Below are positions 26,165-34,606 of a DNA stretch of 64,000 nt, in pieces; the first letter of the stretch is position 1; each line of letters opens with the position of its first letter. The notes beneath the pieces are model-generated. The model made no database searches. It was not told the DNA's origin and saw nothing but the letters and a program-made list of their open reading frames with translations. Position numbers and translations under genes: made by a program. The stretch spans positions 434,001 through 498,000 of the forward strand of contig NZ_JACRMG010000009.1 of assembly GCF_016219575.1 (NCBI RefSeq), given 5' to 3'. Source of the stretch: Bradyrhizobium sp. Its GTDB lineage: Bacteria > Pseudomonadota > Alphaproteobacteria > Rhizobiales > Xanthobacteraceae.

Positions 26165-26764
26165 ATGACCACGACTGCCCGGGACGACCTGCTGGCCGCG
26201 GGCCTCACCGTGTTCGACCGCGACGGCTTCGAGGGCGCGACGGTGGCCGCGATCCGCAATCTCGCGCGTGCCTCCAATGGCAGCTTCTTCCACTTCTTCG
26301 GCTCGAAGAAGGAACTCGCCGGCACGCTGTTCCTGGAAATCCTGCAGCGCTACCACGCGAGCGTGGTGAGCGCGCTCGATCCGGGCGCCGGCGCAAGCGA
26401 GGGCATCGCGCGGCTGATCCGCGCCCATCTCGACTGGGTCGTGAACAACCGCCGCGAGGCGCGCTTCCTGTTCGAGATTTCCCGCGCCGAATGGAGCGAG
26501 GAGTTGCGCGATGCCCAGCGCGGCGAGAATTCGCGGCTGGCGGAAGGTGTCGAGCGCTGGCGCAGCCCCCTGATCGCGCGCGGCGAATTGTTTCCGATGA
26601 GCGCGACCGTCTTCTTTAGCCAGATCGTGGGGCCGGCGCAGGTGTTTTGCCGCGCCTGGCTGTCCGGCCGCGACCGCTCCGACCCGCGCGCACAGGCCGA
26701 CACCCTGATCGCCTGCGCCATTCGCGCGCTGGTCACGTCAGACAGAAACGGAGAAAAGAAATGA
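26165..26764 (+). CDS. TetR family transcriptional regulator
   Basis: 199 residues. The N-terminal helix-turn-helix follows the TetR pattern: LTVFDRDGFEGATVAAIRN, then NGSFFHFFGSKKELAGTLF. The C-terminal ligand domain is variable as usual. ATG 26165 follows GGAAGG. A palindrome in its promoter (26113-26129) is probably its own operator. The stop overlaps the thioesterase start (ATGA), so it likely controls that gene too; an acyl-CoA or aromatic thioester ligand would fit but is inference. Confidence 0.9.
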   Translation: MTTTARDDLLAAGLTVFDRDGFEGATVAAIRNLARASNGSFFHFFGSKKELAGTLFLEILQRYHASVVSALDPGAGASEGIARLIRAHLDWVVNNRREARFLFEISRAEWSEELRDAQRGENSRLAEGVERWRSPLIARGELFPMSATVFFSQIVGPAQVFCRAWLSGRDRSDPRAQADTLIACAIRALVTSDRNGEKK

Positions 26765-27228
26765 CGCCGCAACAGGACACCGATTTCACCCCTATCGCGA
26801 CGCGCATCCGCGACAGCGTCGGCCGCCAGGGATTCATGGCGCATGTCGGCGCCGAGCTGTCGGAGCTCGCGCGCGGAACCTGCACGCTCGAAGTGGGGCG
26901 CCGCCCGGAGCTGTTGCAGCAGAACGGGCTATTCCACGGCGGCGTCACCGCGTTCCTGGTCGACAATGCGACGACGATTGCGGCGGCGGCCTCGCGCGGC
27001 CAGTCGGCGCTGACGGCGGAGTACAAGCTGAACTTGCTGTCGCCCGCGGTCGGCGAGCGCCTGATCTGCCGTGCCCGCGTCATCAAGCCCGGGCGGCAGG
27101 TCGCCGTCGTTGCCGCGGACGTGTTCTGCGTCAGCGGCGGCGTCGAGAAGCACACCGCAACGGCACTGGCCTCGATCGCGATGCTCGACGAGAAGACGTC
27201 CCCGAAAATGCCAAGCCCGGCCGCCTGA
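26761..27228 (+). CDS. PaaI family thioesterase (hotdog fold)
   Basis: 155 residues. The hotdog signature NGLFHGGVTAFLVDNATTIAA gives the central helix, and the fold continues with TAEYKLNLLSPAVGERLICRARV. These enzymes hydrolyse acyl- or aryl-CoA thioesters. The Asn/His and Asp positions typical of PaaI-like activity are present. The gene is coupled to the upstream TetR gene by a 4-base overlap. Its stop codon forms the loop of a terminator hairpin. Confidence 0.88.
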   Translation: MTPQQDTDFTPIATRIRDSVGRQGFMAHVGAELSELARGTCTLEVGRRPELLQQNGLFHGGVTAFLVDNATTIAAAASRGQSALTAEYKLNLLSPAVGERLICRARVIKPGRQVAVVAADVFCVSGGVEKHTATALASIAMLDEKTSPKMPSPAA

Positions 27229-27239
27229 GGCGGCCGGGC
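27215..27239. terminator. hairpin terminator whose loop is a stop codon
   Basis: GCCCGGCCGCC and GGCGGCCGGGC are perfect 11-base arms separated only by TGA, the thioesterase stop. On the minus strand the hairpin is followed by TTGGCATTTTCGG, a weak T-rich stretch, so it may end the rplI transcript as well. Placed between converging genes, it probably works both ways. Confidence 0.7.
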
Positions 27240-27261
27240 CCGGGGTAGCAAACAGCTGGGC

Positions 27262-27867
27262 TTACTTCTCGGCCTTCTCGGCGGGGGCGGCAGCAGGCTC
27301 CTCTTCGTGCTGCGCCTCCGGATCGAAGAACTCGCCGGCAGCGGCGATCGCCTCGGCAGCCGCGTCCTGATCTTCCTGGCGGGTCGAGATGTCCTCGCCG
27401 CGCTTGATGCGCTCGGCCTCGTCGGCGCTGCGCGCAACCGTCACCGAGATGCTGGTCTCGACCTCGGGATGCACGGCGATCGTCACCTTCTTCTGGCCGA
27501 TCACCTTGATCGGGGAATCCAGCCAGACCTGCGGGCGGGAAACCGTGATGCCGTCGGCGGCGAGGCTATCCACGATGTCACGCACCGAGACCGAACCGAA
27601 CAGCTGGCCGGATTCGGCCGCCTGTCGGATGATGATGATCTCCTTGCCGTTGATCTTCTCGGCAACCTTGCTGGCTTCGCCCTTGGCCTTGATGTTGTTG
27701 GCCTCGAGCTCGGCTTTCATGCCGTCATACTTGGCGCGGTTTTCGGCGGTGGCGCGCAGCGCCTTGCCGCGCTTGAGCAGGAAATTGCGGGCAAAGCCGT
27801 CGCGCACTTTGACGACTTCGCCCATCTGGCCGAGCTTGGCCACGCGTTCCAGCAGAATGACTTCCAT
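27262..27867 (-). CDS. rplI: 50S ribosomal protein L9
   Basis: 201 residues from ATG 27867 with a strong AAAGGAG site. The L9 N-domain [21 protein letters not shown] with DGFARNFLL is followed by the long connecting helix and the C-domain. It binds 23S rRNA at the base of the L1 stalk. The C-terminus has an extra Glu/Ala-rich tail of about 45 residues after the usual end, common in alphaproteobacteria. It is the last gene of rpsF-rpsR-DUF2232-rplI. Confidence 0.97.
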   Translation of the reverse strand: MEVILLERVAKLGQMGEVVKVRDGFARNFLLKRGKALRATAENRAKYDGMKAELEANNIKAKGEASKVAEKINGKEIIIIRQAAESGQLFGSVSVRDIVDSLAADGITVSRPQVWLDSPIKVIGQKKVTIAVHPEVETSISVTVARSADEAERIKRGEDISTRQEDQDAAAEAIAAAGEFFDPEAQHEEEPAAAPAEKAEK

Positions 27868-27911
27868 TTTCGTTCTCCTTTGTATGATCGATAATTTGGG
27901 TTGGTGAAACT

Positions 27912-28886
27912 CTATGCCGCGGGCAAAGGCGGCGGCCGCGTCCGCATGAAGCGCTCGCGGAATCCGAAGACGGCGTCGGCAAGACCGAGCACGGTCATCG
28001 CCAGCACCGGCCAGAACAGCACGATCATGACGGCGTAGCTGAAGACCAGCCAGATCGTGCGGTTGCTCGAGGCCAGGGTCAGGGTATGCAGCACCGCAAG
28101 GCCGGTGAGAGCGTATGCCGTCAGCAGCGCGCCGGCGACGACCTTTGCGAGCACGGCGAGCAATCCGCCGGTGAAGCAAAACGCAATCGCCACGCAAAGC
28201 GCGACCAGCGTCATCGGCGGCAGCGCCGTGGCCTTCAGGTCGGGCCAGGGGCGGTTGAGCCGGCCCGATGTCACGGCGATCTTGCCCGCGAGCCACAGAT
28301 TGATCGTCAGGATGATGATCGGTCCGCTGGGGATGCCGGCAGGCGCAATTGCGGCCATGGCATCGATGACGCCCTCGTCGATCGTGACGCCGCGCAGCGC
28401 AAACAGGCGGACCATCCGGCCAAAGGCCCGCTTCATCGCCGCCGCGATGGCCTCGGAATCGGTGCCGATGGTCAACAGCGTCACGAAGGCGAGCACTGCG
28501 GCAATGACGGCGATCCACAGCAGCAGCCGGCCGCTCGGGTACCATTCCATGGTGTTTGCCGGCGGCGTTGCGCCATTGCCCTCCGATGCGGCGGTCGGCA
28601 CCGGTCGTCCCAGCAAGGCGAGATGGCCGAGCCACCAGGCAGGCACCGCGGCTGTCGTGGCATAGGCGATGGCGAACGGCATGCCGAACAGCAATCCGAA
28701 CACGGTTGCAGCGGCGACGCCGCCGATCGCCGCGGTCAGCGGACCCCAGCCGATCGCAGCCACCATCAGCGGCAGCGGCGCCAGATTGAACAGCACGAGC
28801 GAGATCAGCGCGCCCGAAATGATCGAGGCGAACATCAGCGCCGAGGCGGCGCCGGAGGCAATGGCAACCAGAACAATCGCGATCAT
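27912..28886 (-). CDS. DUF2232 family membrane protein
   Basis: 324 residues from ATG 28886, with an AGGAGCGGG site. About eight hydrophobic segments; the opening [20 protein letters not shown] and the region [11 protein letters not shown] fit DUF2232, which is found between rpsR and rplI in many bacteria. Function is unproven. It is an inner-membrane protein. A hairpin terminator lies upstream of it, after rpsR, so its expression probably depends on readthrough or its own promoter. Confidence 0.85.
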   Translation of the reverse strand: MIAIVLVAIASGAASALMFASIISGALISLVLFNLAPLPLMVAAIGWGPLTAAIGGVAAATVFGLLFGMPFAIAYATTAAVPAWWLGHLALLGRPVPTAASEGNGATPPANTMEWYPSGRLLLWIAVIAAVLAFVTLLTIGTDSEAIAAAMKRAFGRMVRLFALRGVTIDEGVIDAMAAIAPAGIPSGPIIILTINLWLAGKIAVTSGRLNRPWPDLKATALPPMTLVALCVAIAFCFTGGLLAVLAKVVAGALLTAYALTGLAVLHTLTLASSNRTIWLVFSYAVMIVLFWPVLAMTVLGLADAVFGFRERFMRTRPPPLPAA

Positions 28887-28967
28887 CGGGTGTCCCGCTC
28901 CTTTCGAGCGGTTAGAGGCATCGCTGCCCCAACCATCGGCGACCGGACGACCCGGAAGCCTTATGAG

Positions 28968-28995
28968 AAAACCCCGCGGCGCGGACGCCGCGGGG
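28968..28995 (-). terminator. hairpin after rpsR
   Basis: CCCCGCGGC and GCCGCGGGG are perfect 9-base arms around a 6-base loop. On the minus strand the hairpin is followed by TTTTCTC, the layout of an intrinsic terminator. It sits just downstream of rpsR and upstream of the DUF2232 gene, so it would end or attenuate the rpsF-rpsR message. Confidence 0.7.
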
Positions 28996-29005
28996 ATAGA
29001 AGGTG

Positions 29006-29245
29006 TTAGCGAATGACGTAGGGCAGCAGGCCGAGGAAACGCGAGCGCTTGATGGCGCGCGCGAGCTCGCGCTGCTTCTTGGCGGATACCGCCGTGATGC
29101 GGCTCGGCACGATCTTGCCGCGCTCGGAGACGTAACGCATCAGCAGCTTGGAATCCTTGTAGTCGATCTTCGGCGCGTTGGTGCCCGTGAACGGGCAGCT
29201 CTTGCGACGGCGGAAAAACGGACGGCGTGCACCGGCTTCGGCCAT
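29006..29245 (-). CDS. rpsR: 30S ribosomal protein S18
   Basis: 79 residues with the S18 pattern: an Arg-rich start ([14 protein letters not shown]), then [25 protein letters not shown] and the [14 protein letters not shown] end. S18 pairs with S6 on the 30S platform. It starts 5 bases after rpsF ends, so the two are made in equal amounts. Confidence 0.98.
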   Translation of the reverse strand: MAEAGARRPFFRRRKSCPFTGTNAPKIDYKDSKLLMRYVSERGKIVPSRITAVSAKKQRELARAIKRSRFLGLLPYVIR

Positions 29246-29250
29246 GATTC

Positions 29251-29721
29251 TTACTCCTCGTCCGTCGTCGTTTCAGCATCTTCGCGGGGGCGGCGCGGGC
29301 CGCGGTCGCCACGATCGCCACGGAAACCGCCCTCGCGGTCACCGCGGAAACCGCCTTCGCGGAAGCCGCCGCCGCGGTCGTCACGCTCGCGGTCGCGGTC
29401 GGCCTTGCGCATCATCGCCGACGGGCCTTCCTCGTGTTCCTCGACGCGGACGCTGAGATAGCGGATCACGTCTTCGCTGATGCGCTCCTGGCGCTCGATC
29501 TCGGCGATCGCCGAAGACGGCGCGTCGATGTTGAGCAGCACGAAGTGCGCCTTGCGGTTCTTGTTCATGCGGTAGGTGAGGGAGCGTACGCCCCAGTTCT
29601 CGGTCTTGGTGACCTTGCCGCCGGCCTGTTCGACAACGCCGGTCATCTGGGCCGTCAGTTCTTCCACCTGCTGGGTGCTCGCGTCCTGACGCGCGAGAAA
29701 GACATGCTCATAGAGAGGCAT
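29251..29721 (-). CDS. rpsF: 30S ribosomal protein S6 with RG-rich tail
   Basis: 156 residues. The S6 ferredoxin-like fold occupies residues 1-100 ([32 protein letters not shown]). The tail from about residue 115 is made of repeats of the type [16 protein letters not shown], rich in Arg, Gly and Asp, and ends acidic. Tails on S6 are common in this class; E. coli S6 receives glutamates at its C-terminus. The tail may contact RNA or partner proteins, which is inference. Confidence 0.97.
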   Translation of the reverse strand: MPLYEHVFLARQDASTQQVEELTAQMTGVVEQAGGKVTKTENWGVRSLTYRMNKNRKAHFVLLNIDAPSSAIAEIERQERISEDVIRYLSVRVEEHEEGPSAMMRKADRDRERDDRGGGFREGGFRGDREGGFRGDRGDRGPRRPREDAETTTDEE

Positions 29722-30094
29722 GGAGATCCTTTCCTGGTGTTGGCGCGGCTCCCGGCGTCAAGCCCTTCGAGACCTTCGGAAAGGACTCTGGAGTAGCTCA
29801 AGAAGGCGGGAACACGGGACGACGGACCGACTGGCCCTGCCACACCAATTCACCTGAAAGGAGAGATTGCTGAGACCGTCCGTTCAGCTCCCGGCCGGGA
29901 TCCACGGATGCGCGCCTTATAAGGATTTTGGCCGGGATGGCAAGGGAAAGGGGCCCTGGAGGCACTTTGGGTTCCCATTCTCAAAAACCGGAAAACAACC
30001 CCATGCACAGTACCGCCTCAGGCCCCGCGCCGGGAGGCGAATACCCCTTGCAATACTTGTTTGTATGACATACAATTATCCGAGGTAGGAAACA
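29722..30094. other. divergent control region, rpsF / TetR
   Basis: A 373-base gap. Its right end holds the TetR promoter and operator (30048-30076). The left part is the rpsF leader on the minus strand; such leaders can carry an S6:S18-binding structure with a CCG-containing loop, but I cannot confirm one here by eye. Confidence 0.4.
30048..30076 (+). promoter_or_regulatory. promoter with built-in TetR operator
   Basis: TTGCAA (30048-30053) and TACAAT (30071-30076) are exactly 17 bases apart, a good sigma-70 type promoter. A perfect inverted repeat TTGTATG-A-CATACAA (30061-30075) covers the spacer and the -10 box. The TetR gene starts 19 bases further on. Binding of the repressor would shut both the regulator and the coupled desaturase gene. 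Confidence 0.7.
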
Positions 30095-30808
30095 ATGGCC
30101 CCGAAGCGGACCGAGACCACAGCCGAGCCTCTGGCCGGCGATCCCAAGCATGCCGCGCGTGCCACGCGCACGGCCGGGCGCAGGATGCGTTCGCTGCTGC
30201 TCGACGGCGCGAGCCGATTGTTCAAGGCGAGGGGCCTTGCCGGAACCTCGATCTCGGATATCGCTGCCGCCGCAGACGCTTTCCCGAGCCAGATCACCTA
30301 TTACTTCCGCACCAAGGAGGCGCTGTTCGTCGAGGCCGCCTGTCGCGACATGCTGTATGTCGCGCGCGCCACCGAGCAGGCGGCGCTGCGGACGGAGACG
30401 CCGCGCGATTACACCCGCGCGCTGGTGGAAACGGTGACCGCGACCGACTCGGTCGCTTTCTTTGCGGAAGCGCTGGCACTGACCCGGCGGCGCCCGGATC
30501 TGGCCCCGCTGGTCGAGCGCACCATCGAGCGGCTGCATGCCGAGGGCATGCGCGCCTATGCCGAGCAAATCGAGCGGCATGGCTGGCGCTCCTTACGCGA
30601 TCCCGATGCATCCTCGCGGCGCTTCTGGGCGCTCGCCATCGGCGTGATGGTCGAAGGATTTGCCATGGGCCGATCATCGGAGGAAATGGCCGCGGAAATG
30701 CTGCGCGTGCTGGGCGATCAGGCCACCACGAAGGCTGCCGGCAACGCCCTGCGCCTCGTCGGCAGCGGCGTCACCGAAGAAACATCCGAAGGGGAGAACG
30801 AGACATGA
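30095..30808 (+). CDS. TetR family regulator of the desaturase
   Basis: 237 residues. After a 28-residue basic leader, the helix-turn-helix is ASRLFKARGLAGTSISDIAAAAD followed by ITYYFRTKEALFVEAA. The C-terminal part fits the TetR_C type found in lipid regulators. The start follows GAGGTAGGAAAC. An operator-like palindrome sits in its promoter, and it overlaps the desaturase gene by 4 bases, so it is very probably autoregulatory and the controller of that enzyme. A fatty acid or acyl-CoA effector would be logical. Confidence 0.9.
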   Translation: MAPKRTETTAEPLAGDPKHAARATRTAGRRMRSLLLDGASRLFKARGLAGTSISDIAAAADAFPSQITYYFRTKEALFVEAACRDMLYVARATEQAALRTETPRDYTRALVETVTATDSVAFFAEALALTRRRPDLAPLVERTIERLHAEGMRAYAEQIERHGWRSLRDPDASSRRFWALAIGVMVEGFAMGRSSEEMAAEMLRVLGDQATTKAAGNALRLVGSGVTEETSEGENET

Positions 30809-31830
30809 CAGCACTTCGCATGCGTGCGCGCGATTTCCTCAGCGAAGACGAACTGGTTGCGGTGCGCGAGCGCTTTACCTGGAAGGGCGTCGCGCTGATC
30901 GCGCATGCCTGGGCGCTGATCATTGCTGCCATTGCGCTGGTGGCATGGTGGCCCAACCCGATCACCTACCTGCTTGCCGTCGGCATTATCGGCTCGCGCC
31001 AGCTGGGGCTCGCGATCCTCATGCATGACGGCGCCCATGGCTGCCTGTCGCCGGATGAGAAGACCAACCTGTTCCTGAGCCAGTGGTTCTGCGCCTATCC
31101 GGTGTTTGCGGAGACGCGGGCCTATCGCCGCTATCATCTGCAGCATCATGCGCGCACCCAACAGGAGGACGATCCCGACCTCATCCTGTCGGCGCCGTTC
31201 CCGATCACCAGGCTGAGCTATCGCCGCAAATTCTGGCGCGATATTTCGGGCCAGACCGGCTACCAGCAGCGCAAGGCGCAATTGCTCAATGCGCTCGGGC
31301 CTTCTGAATGGCCGCTGTCACGGCGCGCCGCACAGTTCTGGGAAAAGCTCGGCCCGCAATGCGCGGTCAATGCGATCATGTTCGCAGGATGTGTCGCGGC
31401 CGGCGTATGGTGGGCCTATCCGCTGCTGTGGCTGGTGCCGCTGTTCACCTGGATGATGGTGATTACCCGCATTCGCAACATCGCCGAACATGCGGTGGTG
31501 CCCGATAGCCACGACCCCCTGCGCAACACCCGCACCACGCACGCCAACTTTCTCGAGCGGCTGTTCATCGCGCCGTATTATGTGAACTACCATCTTGAGC
31601 ATCACCTGCTGTTCTACATCCCCTGCTACAACCTGCCGCGCGTGCACGAGATCCTGTCACGCAGCCCCATGGCCGGGCGGATGGAAACGCAGCCCAACTA
31701 TCGCGCCGTGCTGCGGCTGGCGACCGCCAAGCCGAACCGCGAGGATCGCCCGGGCCAGCTCGTCAACAGCCTGCGCCGGTCGCGGGCCGGAGAGGCCGTC
31801 GGCGGAGACCAGAAGGCCGGCGGGTTCTAG
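30805..31830 (+). CDS. membrane fatty acid desaturase
   Basis: 341 residues. Three His boxes of the membrane di-iron desaturases are present: HDGAH at residues 74-78, HLQHH at 111-115 and HLEHH near 250, with hydrophobic segments between. The enzyme inserts a double bond into an acyl chain using O2 and electrons from a carrier; the position cannot be told. No ferredoxin or reductase gene is adjacent. Translation is coupled to the TetR gene upstream (ATGA). A 43-base repeat begins 27 bases after the stop. Confidence 0.92.
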   Translation: MTALRMRARDFLSEDELVAVRERFTWKGVALIAHAWALIIAAIALVAWWPNPITYLLAVGIIGSRQLGLAILMHDGAHGCLSPDEKTNLFLSQWFCAYPVFAETRAYRRYHLQHHARTQQEDDPDLILSAPFPITRLSYRRKFWRDISGQTGYQQRKAQLLNALGPSEWPLSRRAAQFWEKLGPQCAVNAIMFAGCVAAGVWWAYPLLWLVPLFTWMMVITRIRNIAEHAVVPDSHDPLRNTRTTHANFLERLFIAPYYVNYHLEHHLLFYIPCYNLPRVHEILSRSPMAGRMETQPNYRAVLRLATAKPNREDRPGQLVNSLRRSRAGEAVGGDQKAGGF

Positions 31831-31857
31831 GGCGCATCCCTGCACCAGGCACCCCGG

Positions 31858-31900
31858 CGGCTTGACATGGCTGCCGGCGTCGGTGACTTACGCCCCAATC
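31858..31900 (+). repeat. first copy of a 43-bp promoter-like repeat
   Basis: CGGCTTGACATGGCTGCC and then CGGTGACTTACGCCCCAATC. 40 of 43 bases match 32702-32744, in the same orientation. It contains TTGACA (31862-31867) and, 17 bases on, GACTTA. It lies 58 bases upstream of the ykgJ-like start and could drive that gene. Confidence 0.75.
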
Positions 31901-31958
31901 CAACGCGTGCTTGACTGCGCACTGCGACACAGAACGCAACTTGGTTGGCGGGGGGCCT

Positions 31959-32300
31959 ATGGCGTTAGTTCAAGGACGCGAGTGCGGTGACTGCGTCGCA
32001 TGTTGCAAGTGGCTGGAGATTCAAGAGCCTCAACTGACGAAGCCCGCTGACGTGCTGTGCCAGCATTGCACGGGCCACAGCTGCGGCATCTATGACGTCA
32101 GGCTATCGGTCTGCCGCGGCTGGTACTGCGTGTGGCGGGTGGAAAAGGATTTGTCGGACGATATGCGGCCAGACAAATGCGGCGTCATGTTCGCACTTGA
32201 CGGAGATCGGCAGCCGCAGACCATATTCGACAACTTCTTTATCGTGGGACGCACGTTAGCTGACGGTGACCGCTCGGCCCAGCTGCTCTGCAGATACTGA
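31959..32300 (+). CDS. YkgJ-like Cys-cluster protein
   Basis: 113 residues from ATG 31959 (a TTG at 31911 would extend it, but there the frame is repeat-derived). The motif CGDCVACC (Cys9, 12, 15, 16) plus CQHC, CGIYDVRLSVCRGW matches the YkgJ/zinc-or-iron-chelating family with its CxxCxxCC pattern; the protein probably binds zinc or an iron-sulfur cluster. It is shorter than many members. Codon use is less GC-rich than its neighbours, and the gene lies between two direct repeats, which suggests insertion. Confidence 0.8.
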   Translation: MALVQGRECGDCVACCKWLEIQEPQLTKPADVLCQHCTGHSCGIYDVRLSVCRGWYCVWRVEKDLSDDMRPDKCGVMFALDGDRQPQTIFDNFFIVGRTLADGDRSAQLLCRY

Positions 32301-32701
32301 CAAAGAACGGTACAGGGGCGGTGCCGGTATTCGGGAGCTGGGAGTATGGCTTGAAGGCCCTGCTGTACCCGAATGGTCCTCTCGCCCATGCGATCCAGCA
32401 TCCAACGACAACGCCCTTCGGCTATCTTGCAGTCGAGGCGCAGGGGTGGCGGACCCGATATGCGCAAGTGCTCCATTCCGTGGGCGTCGTCCCGAACTTC
32501 GTGCCGTAACCGCTCAGGGCAACAACTTCCGGCGGCGCAGGGCGGCAGGTTTCGGCCGCGCTTCGGTCCGCTGGATCGCTCGATCCCGGCTATTCGCTGA
32601 CTTCCCTGCCGGCCATGCCGTTTCTGCTCCGGTCCCGGAAGCGGACAATCCCGGATTTGGGGCCCCACGCCCTGGCGCATCTCCGAATCCGGCCCTTTGG
32701 G
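32301..32701. other. gap between ykgJ-like gene and second repeat
   Basis: About 400 bases without a convincing gene. A plus-strand frame at 32321-32509 (62 residues) has no ribosome site and no family. Together with the ykgJ-like gene this stretch makes up the segment bracketed by the 43-bp repeats. Confidence 0.5.
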
Positions 32702-32744
32702 CGGCTTGACATGGCCGCCGCGGTCGGTGACTTACGCCCCAATC
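32702..32744 (+). promoter_or_regulatory. second copy of the 43-bp repeat, probable fabD promoter
   Basis: Contains TTGACA (32706-32711) with GACTTA (32729-32734) 17 bases downstream, about 43 bases before the fabD start. Position and spacing make it the best candidate for the fabD promoter. It is the near-identical partner of 31858-31900. Confidence 0.55.
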
Positions 32745-32776
32745 TTCGTGAGATTTCGGGACTTCAGGGAGCGCCG

Positions 32777-33733
32777 ATGACGGCAGCATTCACATTTCCG
32801 GGGCAGGGATCGCAGGCGGTCGGCATGGGCAAGGCTCTGGCCGAGGCCTTTCCGGCGGCGCGCGCGGTGTTCGACGAGGTCGATTCGGCACTCGGCGAAA
32901 AGCTCACTTCCATCATCTGGGACGGTCCGGCCGAAACCCTGCAGCTCACCGAAAACGCCCAGCCCGCGCTGATGGCGGTGTCGATCGCGACCTTGCGCGT
33001 GCTGGAGACCGACGCCGGATTTTCCGTCGGCCGGGACGCCGCCTTCGTGGCCGGCCATTCGCTCGGCGAATATTCCGCGCTGGCGGCTGCCGGCAGCCTC
33101 AGCATTTCCGACACCGCGCGGCTCTTGCGCACACGCGGCCGTGCCATGCAGAAGGTGGTGCCGGTCGGCGTCGGCGCCATGGCCGCGCTGCTCGGCCTCG
33201 ATTACGACGCGGCGGTTGCCGTGGCCAATGAAGCCGCGCAGGGGCAGGTCTGTCAGGCCGCCAACGACAATGGCGGCGGGCAGGTGGTCGTCTCCGGCGA
33301 CAAGGCCGCCGTCGACCGCGCGGTCGAGATCGCAAAGACCAGGGGCGCCAAGCGCGCCATGCTGCTGCCGGTGTCCGCACCCTTCCATTGCGCGCTGATG
33401 CAGCCTGCGGCCGATGCGATGGCCAAGGCGCTGGCCGATGTCGCCATCAAGGCGCCGGCCGCACCGTTGGTCTGCAACGTGCTGGCCGCGCCCATCACCG
33501 ATCCCGCCGAAATCCGCCGCCGCCTGGTCGAGCAGGTCACCGGCACCGTGCGCTGGCGCGAGTCGGTAGCCTATATGGCAGGCCATGGCGTGACGCGGTT
33601 CCTGGAGATCGGCGCCGGCAAGGTGCTGAGCGGCCTCGTCAAGCGCATTGCCGAGGGCGCAGTCGGCGTCTCCGTTGGCGGACCCGGCGACATTGTTGCG
33701 GCAAAGGAAGCATTGGCAGCTGCGAAGGCGTAA
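32777..33733 (+). CDS. fabD: malonyl-CoA:ACP transacylase
   Basis: 318 residues from ATG 32777 (GGGAG site). Motifs: FTFPGQGSQAVGMG at the N-terminus, the nucleophile Ser95 in GHSLGEYS, and the catalytic His in SAPFHCALM near residue 198. It moves malonyl groups from CoA to the acyl carrier protein that is encoded 1.2 kb downstream. First gene of the fab cluster. Confidence 0.97.
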   Translation: MTAAFTFPGQGSQAVGMGKALAEAFPAARAVFDEVDSALGEKLTSIIWDGPAETLQLTENAQPALMAVSIATLRVLETDAGFSVGRDAAFVAGHSLGEYSALAAAGSLSISDTARLLRTRGRAMQKVVPVGVGAMAALLGLDYDAAVAVANEAAQGQVCQAANDNGGGQVVVSGDKAAVDRAVEIAKTRGAKRAMLLPVSAPFHCALMQPAADAMAKALADVAIKAPAAPLVCNVLAAPITDPAEIRRRLVEQVTGTVRWRESVAYMAGHGVTRFLEIGAGKVLSGLVKRIAEGAVGVSVGGPGDIVAAKEALAAAKA

Positions 33734-33750
33734 AGCGCGATGAGACTAAT

Positions 33751-33850
33751 CCCTCATGGTGAGGAGCGTGAAGCGCGTCTCGAACCATGAGGCCACAGAC
33801 GGGCCTGCATCCTTCGAGACGCGCGCGTAGCGCGCTCCTCAGGATGAGGA
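33751..33850. repeat. palindromic intergenic repeat, family B, composite
   Basis: CCTCATGGTGAGGAGCGTG with CGCGTCTCGAACCATGAGGCC forms one hairpin; CATCCTTCGAGACGCGCGC with GCGCGCTCCTCAGGATGAGG forms the next. It is nearly the reverse complement of the element at 20441-20543. It stands inside the fab gene run, between fabD and fabG, and could lower or stabilise the downstream message. Confidence 0.75.
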
Positions 33851-33868
33851 ATAGAGCGGGAGAGTTTC

Positions 33869-34606
33869 ATGTTCGATCTGACTGGCAAGACGGCGCTCGT
33901 CACGGGTGCAACCGGCGGAATCGGCGGCGCGATTGCATCTGCATTGCACAAGCAGGGCGCCACCGTTGCGATATCGGGCACGCGCCGCGAGGTGCTCGAC
34001 GCCTTCGCGGCGAGCTTGCGCGAGCGCGTCCACGTGCTGCCCTGCAACCTCTCCAAGAGCGACGAGGTCGAGGCGCTGGTGCCGGCAGCGGAAGCCGCGA
34101 TGGGGCAGGTCGACATCCTGGTCGCCAATGCCGGCGTCACCCGCGACAATCTGTTCGTGCAGTTGCGTGACGAGGACTGGGACGACGTCATCCAGATCAA
34201 CCTGACCGCGACCTTCCGGCTGGCGCGCGCCGCCACCAAGCTGATGATGCGCAAGCGCTTCGGCCGCATCATCGCCATCACCTCGATCGTGGGCGTCACC
34301 GGCAATCCCGGCCAGGCCAACTACACGGCCTCCAAGGCCGGCATCATCGGCCTGATCAAGACGGTCGGAGCCGAATACGCCAAGCGCGGCGTCACCGCCA
34401 ATTGCATCGCGCCCGGTTTTATCAAGACGCCGATGACGGACGCGCTCAACGACAAGCAGCGCGAGACCATCCTGTCCAAGGTTCCTGCCGCCAGGCTGGG
34501 GACGCCGGAGGATATCGCCGCTGCGGCGGTTTATCTCAGCTCCAACGAGGCCGGCTACGTGACCGGTCAGACCATCCACGTCAACGGCGGAATGGCCATG
34601 TTTTGA
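33869..34606 (+). CDS. fabG: 3-oxoacyl-ACP reductase
   Basis: 245 residues, SDR fold: TGATGGIG at residues 12-19, NAGVTRDN, ITSIVGVTGNPGQANYTASKAG with the catalytic Ser and Tyr-x3-Lys, and the usual end GQTIHVNGGMAMF. The TRDN wording and the position between fabD and acpP identify it as the FabG of the main cycle rather than a general SDR. It reduces 3-oxoacyl-ACP with NADPH. Confidence 0.97.
   Translation: MFDLTGKTALVTGATGGIGGAIASALHKQGATVAISGTRREVLDAFAASLRERVHVLPCNLSKSDEVEALVPAAEAAMGQVDILVANAGVTRDNLFVQLRDEDWDDVIQINLTATFRLARAATKLMMRKRFGRIIAITSIVGVTGNPGQANYTASKAGIIGLIKTVGAEYAKRGVTANCIAPGFIKTPMTDALNDKQRETILSKVPAARLGTPEDIAAAAVYLSSNEAGYVTGQTIHVNGGMAMF

Noticed and set aside
32321..32509. 62-residue frame after the ykgJ-like gene
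   Set aside because: No ribosome site, no recognised family, and it lies in a probable inserted segment; not enough to call a gene.
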